In this document: positions 6,979 through 16,299 of the stretch, piece by piece | Numbering within the stretch: the stretch's first letter is position 1 | Layout of the letters: each line of letters starts with the position of its first letter | Assembly (NCBI GenBank): GCA_017963125.1 | Contig: JAGCUA010000083.1 | Span: forward strand, 1-48,337 | Source of the DNA: a bacterium | GTDB lineage: Bacteria > UBP6 > UBA1177 | Direction of reading: 5' to 3' | Length of the DNA stretch: 48,337 bases | Program-made: the position numbers and the translations under genes | The notes under the pieces: model-generated | Databases searched by the model: none | Told to the model about the DNA's origin: nothing | Seen by the model: the letters and a program-made list of their open reading frames with translations, nothing else

Positions 6979-7986
6979 ATGACGACCCCAAAGATTTCAG
7001 TTGTTATGCCGGTTTACAACCGTGAACAATATTTGAAAGAATCCATTGAAAGCATTCTCTGCCAGACTTTTAAAGATTTTGAATTCATCATCGTTGACGA
7101 TCAATCCACAGATTCTTCCTGGCAAATAATTCAGGAATACGCAGACAAAGATCCAAGAATTGTTGCAGTAAAAAATACTGGCAAAAAAGGCTGTTACTCT
7201 GCTAGAAATTGCGGACACAGATTAGCAAAAGGAAAATATATCGCCGTCATGGATTCTGATGATATTGCTTTGCCTAACAGACTTCAAACTCAATTTGATT
7301 TTATGAAAAGAAATCCTGAAATCGGCATTTGCGGAAGTTGGGCAAGAATGTTCGGCGATAAAGATGAGATCATGCAAATGCCACAAAATCATGAAGAAAT
7401 TAGAGATTTTAATTTTTTCTATTGTCCAATGATTCATCCTTCGGTCATTTTCAGAAATACAAATTTAATTCTTTATTCAGAGAATCACTCTTCTGCTCAG
7501 GATTATGATTTATGGTCGAGAATGGCTGATAAATTAAAATTTGCCAATATTCCAGAGGTGTTATTGCTTTATAGAGTTCATAATGACAAAATTGGTTCAG
7601 CAAAAAAAGAAGAACAGGACAACAATGCAAATCTTGTCAGAATGAAAAATCTATCGACTATTGGAATAAATCTGTCAGAACAAGAGCAACGAATATACTT
7701 GGATATTATTAATTGGAATTTTACTCCGAAAAACAAATCTGATCTCCTCATTTCTGTAAAAATGTTAGATAAAATATCACTTGCAGGAATAGAACATAAT
7801 TATGGAAACCAGTTTCAAGAAACTCTTAGAAATTTCATCAAAAACATCGCAATTTCAGGTATTCAAAACAAACTCACATCTCTAAACTTGTATTTCACTA
7901 TTTTCAGAAAATGGAAAATTTTTGAAACTCTGCGAGCAAACTTGCGCTATATCTATCATTATTTAAGGAATTTATTGCATGCCTGA
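6979..7986 (+). CDS. family 2 glycosyltransferase with shared C-terminal tail
   Basis: A 335-residue GT-A enzyme. N-terminal ISVVMPVYN (6-14), a VDDQSTD nucleotide-sugar site (39-45) and the metal-binding DSDD at 92-95 identify family GT2. It would transfer a sugar from a nucleotide donor at the cytoplasmic face during repeat-unit assembly. ATG 6979 is chosen because it directly precedes the catalytic domain and has GGTGAG about 5 nt upstream. The catalytic domain is closely similar to that of the next gene, indicating tandem duplication. The last 110 residues are shared with the next two genes. It ends in an 8-nt overlap with its neighbour. Confidence 0.9.
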   Translation: MTTPKISVVMPVYNREQYLKESIESILCQTFKDFEFIIVDDQSTDSSWQIIQEYADKDPRIVAVKNTGKKGCYSARNCGHRLAKGKYIAVMDSDDIALPNRLQTQFDFMKRNPEIGICGSWARMFGDKDEIMQMPQNHEEIRDFNFFYCPMIHPSVIFRNTNLILYSENHSSAQDYDLWSRMADKLKFANIPEVLLLYRVHNDKIGSAKKEEQDNNANLVRMKNLSTIGINLSEQEQRIYLDIINWNFTPKNKSDLLISVKMLDKISLAGIEHNYGNQFQETLRNFIKNIAISGIQNKLTSLNLYFTIFRKWKIFETLRANLRYIYHYLRNLLHA

Positions 7987-8992
7987 ACCTATAATTTCAG
8001 TTGTTATGCCAGTTTACAATACCGAAAAATATCTCAAAGAGTCAGTCGAAAGCATTCTTAACCAAACCTTTACCGATTTTGAATTCATCATAGTTGATGA
8101 CTATTCAACAGATTCTTCGTGGCAAATCATTCAGGAATATGCAAACAAAGATCCAAGAATCGTTGCAGTTAAAAACACTGGAGAGAAAGGTTGTTGGTCT
8201 GTCAGAAATTTTGGCTGGGATTTAGCAAAAAGAAAATATATGTCGTTAATGGATTCTGATGATATTGCCTTACCTGAAATGTTGCAAAAACAGTTTGATT
8301 TCATGGAGCAAAATCCAGATATTGATGTTTGTGGAGGCTGGATAAAAAATTTTGGTACAAACGAACAAGCGCCACGATTCCCTTTAACACATGAAGATAT
8401 AAAAGATACTCTCTTTTTTTATTGCTGTATGGCTCAACCAACTGTAATCATGAGACTTTCTTCTTTAAATAAATTAAATGTTCGATATGCCAAATATATA
8501 GCGGAAGATTATGAATTATGGACAAGACTTGTGCATCAAGTAAAATTTGCCAATCTTCCAGAAATTTTACTTTTCCGAAGAATGCATGCAAATCAAATCA
8601 CTACCGCAGAAAGAAGTGGGCAAAATAATAATGCGAATTGGATCCGAATCAGAAACATCCAAAATATCAACATAGAGTTGTCTAAAGAATATAAATGTAA
8701 ATATTTAGATATTGTTGAAGGAAATGTCGTGCAGAAAAATACCTATGAATTAGTATCAGTAATAAAAATGTTAAATATGATATCAACAAATGGAGCCAAA
8801 TCCGGTTACGGACAATATTTTCAGGACATTATTAAAAATTTTATTAAAAATATTATAGAACATTCTCTTCAAAACAACGTAACATCCCTAAAATTATATT
8901 TCACCACATTCAGAAAGTGGAAAATATTTGAAACTCCGAGAGCTAACTTAAGATATATTTACCACTCTTTGAGGAATTTACTTCATGTCTGA
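7979..8992 (+). CDS. family 2 glycosyltransferase, tandem paralogue
   Basis: A 337-residue GT2 enzyme with ISVVMPVYN, VDDYSTD and DSDD (92-95). The first 110 residues are nearly the same as those of the gene just upstream, while the middle (about 110-200), which usually sets acceptor specificity, is more diverged. The C-terminal tail (FRKWKIFETPRANLRYIYH) is almost identical to the neighbours' tails. The start lies within the end of the previous gene as ATGCCTGA, preceded by AAGGAAT as a ribosome binding site. Donor and acceptor sugars cannot be deduced. Confidence 0.9.
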   Translation: MPEPIISVVMPVYNTEKYLKESVESILNQTFTDFEFIIVDDYSTDSSWQIIQEYANKDPRIVAVKNTGEKGCWSVRNFGWDLAKRKYMSLMDSDDIALPEMLQKQFDFMEQNPDIDVCGGWIKNFGTNEQAPRFPLTHEDIKDTLFFYCCMAQPTVIMRLSSLNKLNVRYAKYIAEDYELWTRLVHQVKFANLPEILLFRRMHANQITTAERSGQNNNANWIRIRNIQNINIELSKEYKCKYLDIVEGNVVQKNTYELVSVIKMLNMISTNGAKSGYGQYFQDIIKNFIKNIIEHSLQNNVTSLKLYFTTFRKWKIFETPRANLRYIYHSLRNLLHV

Positions 8993-9998
8993 ACAAAAAA
9001 TCCCAAAAATCATTCATTATTGCTGGTTCGGCGGCAACCCATTCCCCGAATTGGCACAAAAATGCATTGCATCATGGAAAAAATTCTGTCCTGATTATGA
9101 AATCAAAGAGTGGAATGAATCAAATTATGATGTTACAAAAAACCAATATATGAGAGAGGCCTTTGAAAACAAACAGTGGGCTTTCGTATCCGACTATGCA
9201 AGACTTGACATTATTTATGAGAATGGTGGAATCTATTTGGATACCGACGTGGAACTCCTAAAACCACTTGATGACCTATTGATTTTAACCGGATTTATGG
9301 GATTCGAGGAAAATAAAAAATTGTGTGCCACCGGGCTTGGATTCGGTGCTGTCCCCAAACTTCCCATCATTAAAGAAATGCGTGATGATTATGACAATAT
9401 AATTTTTATTAAAGAAGACGGAAGCTTTGATCAAACACCATGTCCATATTTTCAAACAGAAATCCTTTTAAAAAAGGGACTCAAGCAGGACGGGTCAATG
9501 CAAGAAATTAAAGGCTTGACCATTTTTCCAGATGAATATTTTTGTCCCAGAAATTGGTTGGGACAAACAAACATCACTCCGAACACATATTCTATTCATC
9601 ACTTTGAAGGCTTGTGGCAAACCACCAAGCGTACAGGCTTATTGCTGCTTTTAAGAAAAAATAATTTGCGCAAGCTTAATATAGAGTTATCTCCTGCCGA
9701 AGAAAATTTGTATTATGCAATATTGCAAAAATCTCATCCCATCAAAACAAAAAAAGATTTACTTATCGGGATGGAAATTGTACAAAAAATCATATCTGCG
9801 ACACAAGGCTCTAAAAACGATGAAACCAACAAAGCCATAGTTTTTTTGATGAAACTAATTGCAGAAAAAGGCATGCAAAATAAAGTAACTTCTCTAAAAT
9901 TATATTTTACCACGTTCAGAAAATGGAAAATATTTGATACACCAAGAGCAAACTTTAGATATATTTATTACTGTTTAAGGAATTTGTTTCATGTCTAA
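8985..9998 (+). CDS. GT32-like (DXD) glycosyltransferase with shared C-terminal tail
   Basis: A 337-residue protein of the 'glycosyltransferase sugar-binding region containing DXD motif' family (Gly_transf_sug). IPKIIHYCWFGG opens the domain, and VSDYARLDIIYENGG leads to the metal-binding YLDTDVE (DTD at 86-88). This catalytic fold is unrelated in sequence to the two GT2 enzymes upstream, yet residues about 225-337 align with their C-terminal regions, ending FRKWKIFDTPRANFRYIYY. It overlaps both neighbours by 8 nt (ATGTCTGA and ATGTCTAA). Confidence 0.88.
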   Translation: MSEQKIPKIIHYCWFGGNPFPELAQKCIASWKKFCPDYEIKEWNESNYDVTKNQYMREAFENKQWAFVSDYARLDIIYENGGIYLDTDVELLKPLDDLLILTGFMGFEENKKLCATGLGFGAVPKLPIIKEMRDDYDNIIFIKEDGSFDQTPCPYFQTEILLKKGLKQDGSMQEIKGLTIFPDEYFCPRNWLGQTNITPNTYSIHHFEGLWQTTKRTGLLLLLRKNNLRKLNIELSPAEENLYYAILQKSHPIKTKKDLLIGMEIVQKIISATQGSKNDETNKAIVFLMKLIAEKGMQNKVTSLKLYFTTFRKWKIFDTPRANFRYIYYCLRNLFHV

Positions 9999-10926
9999 AC
10001 CCAAAATCTCAATAATCATCCCTGTTTATAATGTCGAGGAATATCTGGCAGAATGTCTTGATTCCTGCGTAAATCAAACTTTGCGGGATATTGAAATCAT
10101 CTGCGTAGATGACTGTTCAAGTGATAGTTCATACAAAATTTTGGAAGGATATCGGGACAAAGATCCCCGAATAAGAATTTTCAGGCAGGAACAAAACAGG
10201 AAACAGGGAGCAGCAAGGAACAGAGGTTTGAAAATCGCAACAGGAGAATATGTCTGGTTTGTTGACAGCGATGATTATATAGATACAAAAGCCTGCCAGA
10301 TCCTATACGACGCGATAAAAGATTTCAATGTTGACATACTTTGCTTTAGCGCTATACAGTTCACTAAAAACCGAATATTTTCTTATCCACAGCATTTCCA
10401 AGGAGTGCAAATTAATAAAATTTATCACCCGAAAACAAATTGGAAAGAAATAAACTTCTCAAATCTAAATGTTGTTCCTTGGGCATACTTATCAAAAAAA
10501 AGCATTATTCAAGAATTTCAATTCAGAGAAAATGTCTTTTTTGAAGACACTGATTTTTCAGCAATTTTATTGGCTTCAGTAAATTCATTTTGTTTTATTC
10601 CCTATTCTGCATATTTTCGCAGAATAAATTCCGACTCAACAACACAAACTCCGATGTCGCAAAAAAAACTGGAAGACTGCATTGCCCTACTCAACTCTTT
10701 AGATGATTTTGTGAAAAAAAACAAAATAAGTGAATATCATTTTTTGTACAAATTTTTAACAGGTCAAATAGACTATATTTTTGAATTATGTAATTCCATT
10801 AAAGAGATAAAACCCAACAATTTAGACATGTTAATGGAATTAAAAATACAATATCGCCGCCCCAAACATTCTCTTAAAAGGTTTACCAGAAAAATGCTAA
10901 ACAAATTGCTAGGAGATTTTGAATGA
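9991..10926 (+). CDS. family 2 glycosyltransferase
   Basis: A 311-residue GT2 enzyme: ISIIIPVYN at the N-terminus, VDDCSSDSS for the nucleotide site, and VDSDDYID as the DXD region near residue 88. It resembles capsule and O-antigen transferases of the WcaA/EpsJ kind. It lacks the FRKWKIF tail of the three preceding genes and instead ends in a short basic amphipathic stretch (SLKRFTRKMLNKLL) that may hold it at the membrane. A closely similar tail is found on the next protein. It overlaps the next gene by ATGA. Confidence 0.88.
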   Translation: MSKPKISIIIPVYNVEEYLAECLDSCVNQTLRDIEIICVDDCSSDSSYKILEGYRDKDPRIRIFRQEQNRKQGAARNRGLKIATGEYVWFVDSDDYIDTKACQILYDAIKDFNVDILCFSAIQFTKNRIFSYPQHFQGVQINKIYHPKTNWKEINFSNLNVVPWAYLSKKSIIQEFQFRENVFFEDTDFSAILLASVNSFCFIPYSAYFRRINSDSTTQTPMSQKKLEDCIALLNSLDDFVKKNKISEYHFLYKFLTGQIDYIFELCNSIKEIKPNNLDMLMELKIQYRRPKHSLKRFTRKMLNKLLGDFE

Positions 10927-11831
10927 CTTTAGCTCCGATTGTTCTTTTCGTTTACAACCGTCCGTGGCATACACAACAGACTGTTGAAGCTCTGCAAAAA
11001 AACGATTGGGCAGCAGAAAGCGATCTTTTTATTTTTGCCGACGGCGCAAAAACGGAAAATGATGAAAAAGTTAATGAGGTTAGGAAATATATAAAAACTA
11101 TCACTGGATTTAAATCCATCACCATTTTTGAAAAAGAAAAAAACTGCGGCCTGGCAAATTCAGTAATTGCAGGTGTAGCAGAAATCATCAATAAATTCGG
11201 TAAAGTTATCGTTGTAGAAGATGATATTGTCACCTCGAAATATTTCTTGAAATTCATGAATGAAGCCTTGAATTTTTTCGAAAATGATGAGCGGATTTTT
11301 TCTGTAAGCGGCTATACATATCATGCAAAAACCATGGAAATTCCCCGAAACTACAAACATGATATATATCTTTCCTATCGTCATGGTTCCTGGGGATGGG
11401 GAACTTGGAAAGACAGATGGGAGAGTGTGGATTGGGATATCACTGATTTTAAAGAGTTTTGTAAAAATCCTAAACTTCAAAATGCTTTTAATCGCGGTGG
11501 AGCTGACATGAGCAATATGTTGAAAGCTCAAATGGAAGGAAAAATTGATTCCTGGGCAATCAGATTCGATTATTCACTGTTCAAACAAAACAAATTCAAT
11601 ATCCGCCCCGTAAAATCACTCGTAACCAATGTCGGTTTGGACAACAGTGGCACTCACACCGGAGCGGATGAAAAATTGATCACTATTTTAGATGATAGTT
11701 GGAAACCCAAAATTGAAACTATCGAACCGAACAAAGCAATACTTAAAAATTTCAGAAAAGTTTTTGATCCGCCGCCAAGATATTCATTGAAGCGTTTTAT
11801 CGGAAAAGTTTTGAAGAGGTTTTTCCATTGA
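10923..11831 (+). CDS. GT-A fold glycosyltransferase with WGWGTWK motif
   Basis: A 302-residue protein starting APIVLFVYNRP, with a VIVVEDDIV acidic motif (a DXD equivalent, about 95-103) and SWGWGTWKDRW near residue 155. This layout is found in polysaccharide-cluster transferases related to the GNT-I-like group. The gene at 16289 is a paralogue with the same motifs, and a decayed third copy lies at 6837. The C-terminus has a basic SLKRFIGKVLKRFFH tail like that of the upstream enzyme. The stop codon overlaps the TTG start of the next gene (TTGA). Confidence 0.8.
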   Translation: MTLAPIVLFVYNRPWHTQQTVEALQKNDWAAESDLFIFADGAKTENDEKVNEVRKYIKTITGFKSITIFEKEKNCGLANSVIAGVAEIINKFGKVIVVEDDIVTSKYFLKFMNEALNFFENDERIFSVSGYTYHAKTMEIPRNYKHDIYLSYRHGSWGWGTWKDRWESVDWDITDFKEFCKNPKLQNAFNRGGADMSNMLKAQMEGKIDSWAIRFDYSLFKQNKFNIRPVKSLVTNVGLDNSGTHTGADEKLITILDDSWKPKIETIEPNKAILKNFRKVFDPPPRYSLKRFIGKVLKRFFH

Positions 11832-13042
11832 AGATTTTGCACATCAACTCAGTTTATAATCAAGGCGGCGCCGCGCTGCTGATGCGGATCCTCGCAAAAA
11901 ACATTGAAACAAATCAAGATGTTGACCAATTCTTCATAGTTAAAGAATCTTCTGATGAAAGCACTGAAAAAATATTTCAAACAAAAAATATTCCTTCTTT
12001 CTTCGGTTACAAAAAATTCTCCCGCATTATGTCGGAACAAGGTTTTTTATATCGTTTTCTGCTGCTTGAAGCACGCTTTATTTTGAAAAAGGCCCGTGAA
12101 ATCTCGCCAGACATTATTCATCTTCACAACCTTCACGGTAGATATTTTCAGACAAATTTGTTACTGAAGTTGTCAAAAATTGCTCCAATAGTGTGGACTT
12201 TTCACGACATGTTTCCGATTACCGGACACTGCGCATATTCTTTTGAATGTGAAAAATGGAAAACAGGATGCGGAAACTGCGAAAGATTAGATATTTATCC
12301 TTCGATCAAAAAAGATAGAACAAATGCTCTTTGGCATTACAAAAACAATATCTTTAACTATGCTGATTTCACAATCGTCACTCCGTCGCTCTGGCTGAAA
12401 AAGTGCGTTGAGCAAAGTTTTTTAAAAAACAAGGATATCCGACTGATCTACAACGGGATCGACCTCAAGAATTTCAAAAAAACAGATAAATCCGAAGCAA
12501 GAAAAGCACTCAAACTGCCTGAAGATAAAAAAATCGTCCTTTTTTCTGCAAACGGCGGAGTCAAAAATCCTTTCAAAGGCGGAGAATTTGTATTCCAAGC
12601 TTTTGAAAAGCTTAAAAACCGTAATGATATTCTATTCTTAAATATCGGCGGAAAAAACAAAGAAAAATCAGACAATTGGCTTGATTTTGGTTATGTAAAA
12701 GAGCCAAAAACCATGGCAAAAATCTATTCGGCATCTGACATTTATCTTTTTCCGACCCTGGCGGACAATTGCCCTTTGACGGCCATTGAATCACTTGCCT
12801 GCGAGCTTCCCGTTGTTACTTTTGAAACAGGCGGAGTTCCCGAGATCGTTGAAAACAACAAAAGCGGATTCGTTGTTGAATACAAAAACGGAGAAATGCT
12901 TACATCAGCACTTGAAAAGCTTCTGGACAATAATGATTTGAGAGAAAGAATGTCTGAAAATGCCATTCAGGCAAGCAAAAAATTCTCTTCCGAAAGAATG
13001 GCGTTAGAATACCTAAAGCTTTATGAGGAGCTTTTGAAATGA
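11828..13042 (+). CDS. family 4 glycosyltransferase (GT-B)
   Basis: A 404-residue GT-B enzyme. The N-terminal KILHINSVYNQGGAA is a typical acceptor-domain start, and the C-terminal half has SDIYLFPTLADNCPLTAIESLA followed by VVTFETGGVPEIV, the donor-site E-x7-E region of GT4. The DIIHLHN and FHDMFPITGHC segments resemble WcaC/mannosyl-type transferases. Translation starts at TTG 11828, overlapping the previous stop (TTGA), with AGAGG upstream. The last codons lie in a 28-bp sequence repeated at 14582-14609. It is coupled to the next gene by ATGA. Confidence 0.88.
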   Translation: MKILHINSVYNQGGAALLMRILAKNIETNQDVDQFFIVKESSDESTEKIFQTKNIPSFFGYKKFSRIMSEQGFLYRFLLLEARFILKKAREISPDIIHLHNLHGRYFQTNLLLKLSKIAPIVWTFHDMFPITGHCAYSFECEKWKTGCGNCERLDIYPSIKKDRTNALWHYKNNIFNYADFTIVTPSLWLKKCVEQSFLKNKDIRLIYNGIDLKNFKKTDKSEARKALKLPEDKKIVLFSANGGVKNPFKGGEFVFQAFEKLKNRNDILFLNIGGKNKEKSDNWLDFGYVKEPKTMAKIYSASDIYLFPTLADNCPLTAIESLACELPVVTFETGGVPEIVENNKSGFVVEYKNGEMLTSALEKLLDNNDLRERMSENAIQASKKFSSERMALEYLKLYEELLK

Positions 13043-13044
13043 AA
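13017..13044 (+). repeat. 28-bp junction repeat, left copy
   Basis: Identical to 14582-14609. This copy encodes the last residues of the GT4 protein, the ribosome binding site GAGGAG, and the ATGA that both ends that gene and starts the next. Confidence 0.95.
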
Positions 13045-14568
13045 ACCGAAAACAAAAATCTGATTTTGTTTTATATAGGTTCTCTTTTTATTTCTCTGCT
13101 TTCCGCATATTTTATCTGGCTTCAGACATCGAAATACGGCATAGGTTTAACTCCAGACTCAACCATTTATTTAAGCTGGGGCGCCACTATTTACCAAGAA
13201 GGTTTTTCTTTTGTTTTCCATAATAACGATGCCACATTTCCTCCGCTTTATCCAATAGTACTTTCTATCATTTCAAATATATTTAATATTGATAATTTGA
13301 TTGCGGCACGTTGGTTCAATATAATTTTGCTATTCTTTTTTTCCTTTTTTTCTTTGATTTTATGCCAGAAATCAACAAAGAATTTTGTTATATTGTTTGT
13401 ATTTGGCTTACTCATCTCATTTTCAAAACCTTTAAATCTTGTATTTTCCTATGCATGGAGCGAACCGTTATTTATTTTTATTTTGTTGCTGATCACTTTT
13501 TCTATAGAAAAAACAAGTTATAACAGACTGATTTTATGCGGTTTTTTAAGCGCATTGGCAATATTAACGAGATATGCCGGAGTCACAATTGTACCAGCGG
13601 TGTGCCTATACATTTTTATGCAAAAGAACACTCTGGTTGAAAAAGTAAAAAAATGTTTTTGCTATGCATCAATTCCTACATTAACATACATCATTTACCT
13701 TATTAGGAATTATTACTTCACAAAAACGCTAATGGGACCGAGAACTTCATCAATCACAGGATTGATTTCAAATTGCGACAGAGCTTTTTCGACAGTCACA
13801 CTTTGGTTTTCAGGTCAATATTTTTTTATGACAGCATTTTTTATATTAATTTTAGGAATATTTGTCTGGAACTATAAAAAAGAGCTTATTCTTTTTATTT
13901 CGAATTCTCAGAAAACAGTAATTTTTTCAGCTTGTTTTTCTTTGGTGTATTCAGTATTTATCATTATATCTTCGACAACTACAGCCTATGATTTGATAAA
14001 CGATCGGCTGATGGCCCCTGTTTTTTTGCCGATTCTATTGATACTTTTTCTTTTTATCCTTTTTTCTTTACATATTATTTCGATAGTAAAGAAAGAGAAA
14101 ACTTTGGCTTACACAGTGCTTTCAATATTTATAGCCTGTACATTACTTTCCTTCACCAACACATGGAAAAAAGATATATCCTTTCGAAAGGATAACGGCG
14201 CTGGAGGGTATGCATCCGCTTTTTGGCAGGAAAATAAATTGTTGGATTATTTAAAGAAAAACAAATTAAACTCCTCAAAAAAAATATATACTAACAATAC
14301 TTATTCATTTTTTTTAGCAAATACAAAAATCATCCCATCAAATATCCCACTGAAAAAATATCGTAATTCTCAGAAAACTACAGGTATCACACTGGATAAT
14401 TTCGCAACAAAAAATCCTGATTTTGAAAACAGCATACTTGTTTATTTCAGCAATATTGATCGACCCTATAATTTCACTTTAAACGAATTACAAACTATTT
14501 GCGAAATGGAAACCATTATAAAAACCGTGGACGGATCTGCTTTCAGAGTTGGCAAATGCAAAAAATAA
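13039..14568 (+). CDS. multi-pass membrane glycosyltransferase-like protein (GT-C type)
   Basis: A 509-residue protein with about ten hydrophobic helices. The first extracytoplasmic loop carries TPDSTIYLSWG, an acidic site where GT39/PMT and ArnT-like enzymes keep catalytic Asp residues, and a later loop has FTNTWKK. A non-membrane tail of about 110 residues closes the protein. I infer transfer of sugar from a polyprenyl-phosphate donor on the periplasmic side. It is more AT-rich than the GT4 gene before it and sits exactly between two copies of a 28-bp repeat, the first of which supplies its start codon. An alternative is an uncharacterised polysaccharide-cluster membrane protein. Confidence 0.7.
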   Translation: MKTENKNLILFYIGSLFISLLSAYFIWLQTSKYGIGLTPDSTIYLSWGATIYQEGFSFVFHNNDATFPPLYPIVLSIISNIFNIDNLIAARWFNIILLFFFSFFSLILCQKSTKNFVILFVFGLLISFSKPLNLVFSYAWSEPLFIFILLLITFSIEKTSYNRLILCGFLSALAILTRYAGVTIVPAVCLYIFMQKNTLVEKVKKCFCYASIPTLTYIIYLIRNYYFTKTLMGPRTSSITGLISNCDRAFSTVTLWFSGQYFFMTAFFILILGIFVWNYKKELILFISNSQKTVIFSACFSLVYSVFIIISSTTTAYDLINDRLMAPVFLPILLILFLFILFSLHIISIVKKEKTLAYTVLSIFIACTLLSFTNTWKKDISFRKDNGAGGYASAFWQENKLLDYLKKNKLNSSKKIYTNNTYSFFLANTKIIPSNIPLKKYRNSQKTTGITLDNFATKNPDFENSILVYFSNIDRPYNFTLNELQTICEMETIIKTVDGSAFRVGKCKK

Positions 14569-14581
14569 TGTAATATTTCAC

Positions 14582-14609
14582 AGCTTTATGAGGAGCTTTT
14601 GAAATGAAA
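14582..14609 (+). repeat. 28-bp junction repeat, right copy
   Basis: An exact copy of 13017-13044. Upstream of its ATG it is non-coding, and it provides the GAGGAG ribosome binding site and ATG for the glycosyltransferase at 14604. Confidence 0.95.
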
Positions 14610-15386
14610 GTCTCAATAATCACCGTCTGCAGAAACGCTGAAAACGTGATTGAAAGAACGATTTTTAGTGTGGTGACACAGAGTTGCTTCGCAGAAAATA
14701 TTGAATACTTGATCATTGACGGAGCTTCAACAGACAAAACCATAGAAATCATTAAGCAATATTCCGACAAATATCCGATAAAATGGATAAGCGAGCCTGA
14801 TTCCGGAATATACAATGCGATGAATAAAGCCTTAAAGATAGCAAACGGAGAAATAATTTATTTTCTCAATGCCGGAGACAGACTTTTTGATGAAAAAACG
14901 ATTGAGCTAGTTCTAAATGAATTTGAAAAATGCGATGCCGATTTTTTATATACCAATGTTTTATCCTGCAATTCTAAAGACTTAACTGATGCAAAAATAA
15001 AAAAATATAATAATGTGGACAAGTATTTTTTGATTCGCGACTGTATCTGCCACCAGGCCTCTTTTTACAAAAAAAGCGTTTTTGACAGACTCGGCGGATT
15101 CAATGAAGGATTCAAACTGGCAGCCGATTATGAAATGCTGCTGAAGATCATGGCCGACAAGAACTTGAAAAATGAATATTTGCCAATAGTTACGGCATAT
15201 TATGACAACACAGGGGTCAGTTCATTGAACACAAAAGATTTACAGGAAGAAAGAGAAAAAATCATAAAAACCAACTTTTCAACATTTGAACGCATCACGC
15301 TCAAATCAAAAACTTATAGGTTTTATAGAAAATTCGGTGCAGCAATAAAATTTTTCATTGATCAGTATCGGGGCACCAATGATTGA
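14604..15386 (+). CDS. family 2 glycosyltransferase
   Basis: A 260-residue GT2 enzyme. VSIITVCRNAENVIERT opens it, IDGASTDKT marks the nucleotide site, and NAGDRLF replaces the usual DXD, as in WcaE-like enzymes. EPDSGIYNAMNKAL is typical of this subgroup. Start and ribosome binding site come from the right copy of the 28-bp repeat, suggesting this gene originally followed the GT4 gene directly. It ends with the 8-nt ATGATTGA overlap into the next gene. Confidence 0.9.
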   Translation: MKVSIITVCRNAENVIERTIFSVVTQSCFAENIEYLIIDGASTDKTIEIIKQYSDKYPIKWISEPDSGIYNAMNKALKIANGEIIYFLNAGDRLFDEKTIELVLNEFEKCDADFLYTNVLSCNSKDLTDAKIKKYNNVDKYFLIRDCICHQASFYKKSVFDRLGGFNEGFKLAADYEMLLKIMADKNLKNEYLPIVTAYYDNTGVSSLNTKDLQEEREKIIKTNFSTFERITLKSKTYRFYRKFGAAIKFFIDQYRGTND

Positions 15387-16299
15387 TTTTTCCATCGTTG
15401 TCTGCACCCACAATCGTGCTGCTCTTCTGGCCGACTGCGTTGATTCTCTGCTTAACCAAACTGTAGATAAAAACCGCTTTGAAATAATAATCGTTGACAA
15501 TAATTCGACTGACGACACCGAAGCTGTTGCAAAAGAATTGGCGAAAAACAATAACAATATTGCATACATACAAGAAAAAACTGTCGGTTATTCCGCCCCA
15601 CGGAACTGCGGCTGGAAACATGCTTCAGGAAATATCGTTGCCTATATTGATGATGACGAAATCGCAGCACCGGACTGGCTTGAAAGCATTGAAAAGGCTT
15701 TTATAGAAGAAGAACCAGATATCGTCGGTGGAATTTATTTGATAAAATACGATGTAACTCCCCCGGATTGGTTTATTGAATCAATGGGGGGAACAAACAA
15801 AAACCGGCAAAAAGGGATCTTAAATCAAAGAAAAGACTGCTATCTTGCAGGAGGAAACATTGCTTTCAAGAAAAAAATATTGGAAAAATCTAATGGATTT
15901 TCCGATGATTTCAACATGAAGAACGGTTTTCTGATGATGGGTGAAGACACCGATATCTGCCAAAGAGCCAAAAATGCAGGATTTAAATTATTTTACGATC
16001 CTAACATAAAAATCTATCATAGGATGAATCAAAACAATTATAATATTGAAATCAGAAAACAAAAAGCTGAGAAAGTTGGCATGACTGCAAGATTCGTCTT
16101 GGGCAGGCTGCCGTTTGTCAGTCATTATTTCAAATATCTGACCTATTTTTCAATGATCATTACCGATATACTTTTCAGCATTTCTTCCAAAAAGATAACG
16201 ACTAAATCAGTCATACTCAAAGAGAAAATCGCCTATAGAAAAGGATACTTTGAAATGGATAAAAAATTAAAAAACCGGGAGCCAAACCATGACATATAA
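15379..16299 (+). CDS. family 2 glycosyltransferase
   Basis: A 306-residue GT2 enzyme: FSIVVCTHNR at the start, VDNNSTDDT for the nucleotide site, AYIDDDEI as the DXD motif, and a GEDTD segment near residue 195 that often precedes the catalytic base. The C-terminal part after about residue 235 is basic with hydrophobic stretches, consistent with inner-membrane attachment. ATG 15379 is preferred to the upstream ATG 15358 because it makes the same 8-nt overlap seen at other junctions and abuts the conserved domain. It overlaps the next gene by 11 nt. Confidence 0.88.
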   Translation: MIDFSIVVCTHNRAALLADCVDSLLNQTVDKNRFEIIIVDNNSTDDTEAVAKELAKNNNNIAYIQEKTVGYSAPRNCGWKHASGNIVAYIDDDEIAAPDWLESIEKAFIEEEPDIVGGIYLIKYDVTPPDWFIESMGGTNKNRQKGILNQRKDCYLAGGNIAFKKKILEKSNGFSDDFNMKNGFLMMGEDTDICQRAKNAGFKLFYDPNIKIYHRMNQNNYNIEIRKQKAEKVGMTARFVLGRLPFVSHYFKYLTYFSMIITDILFSISSKKITTKSVILKEKIAYRKGYFEMDKKLKNREPNHDI

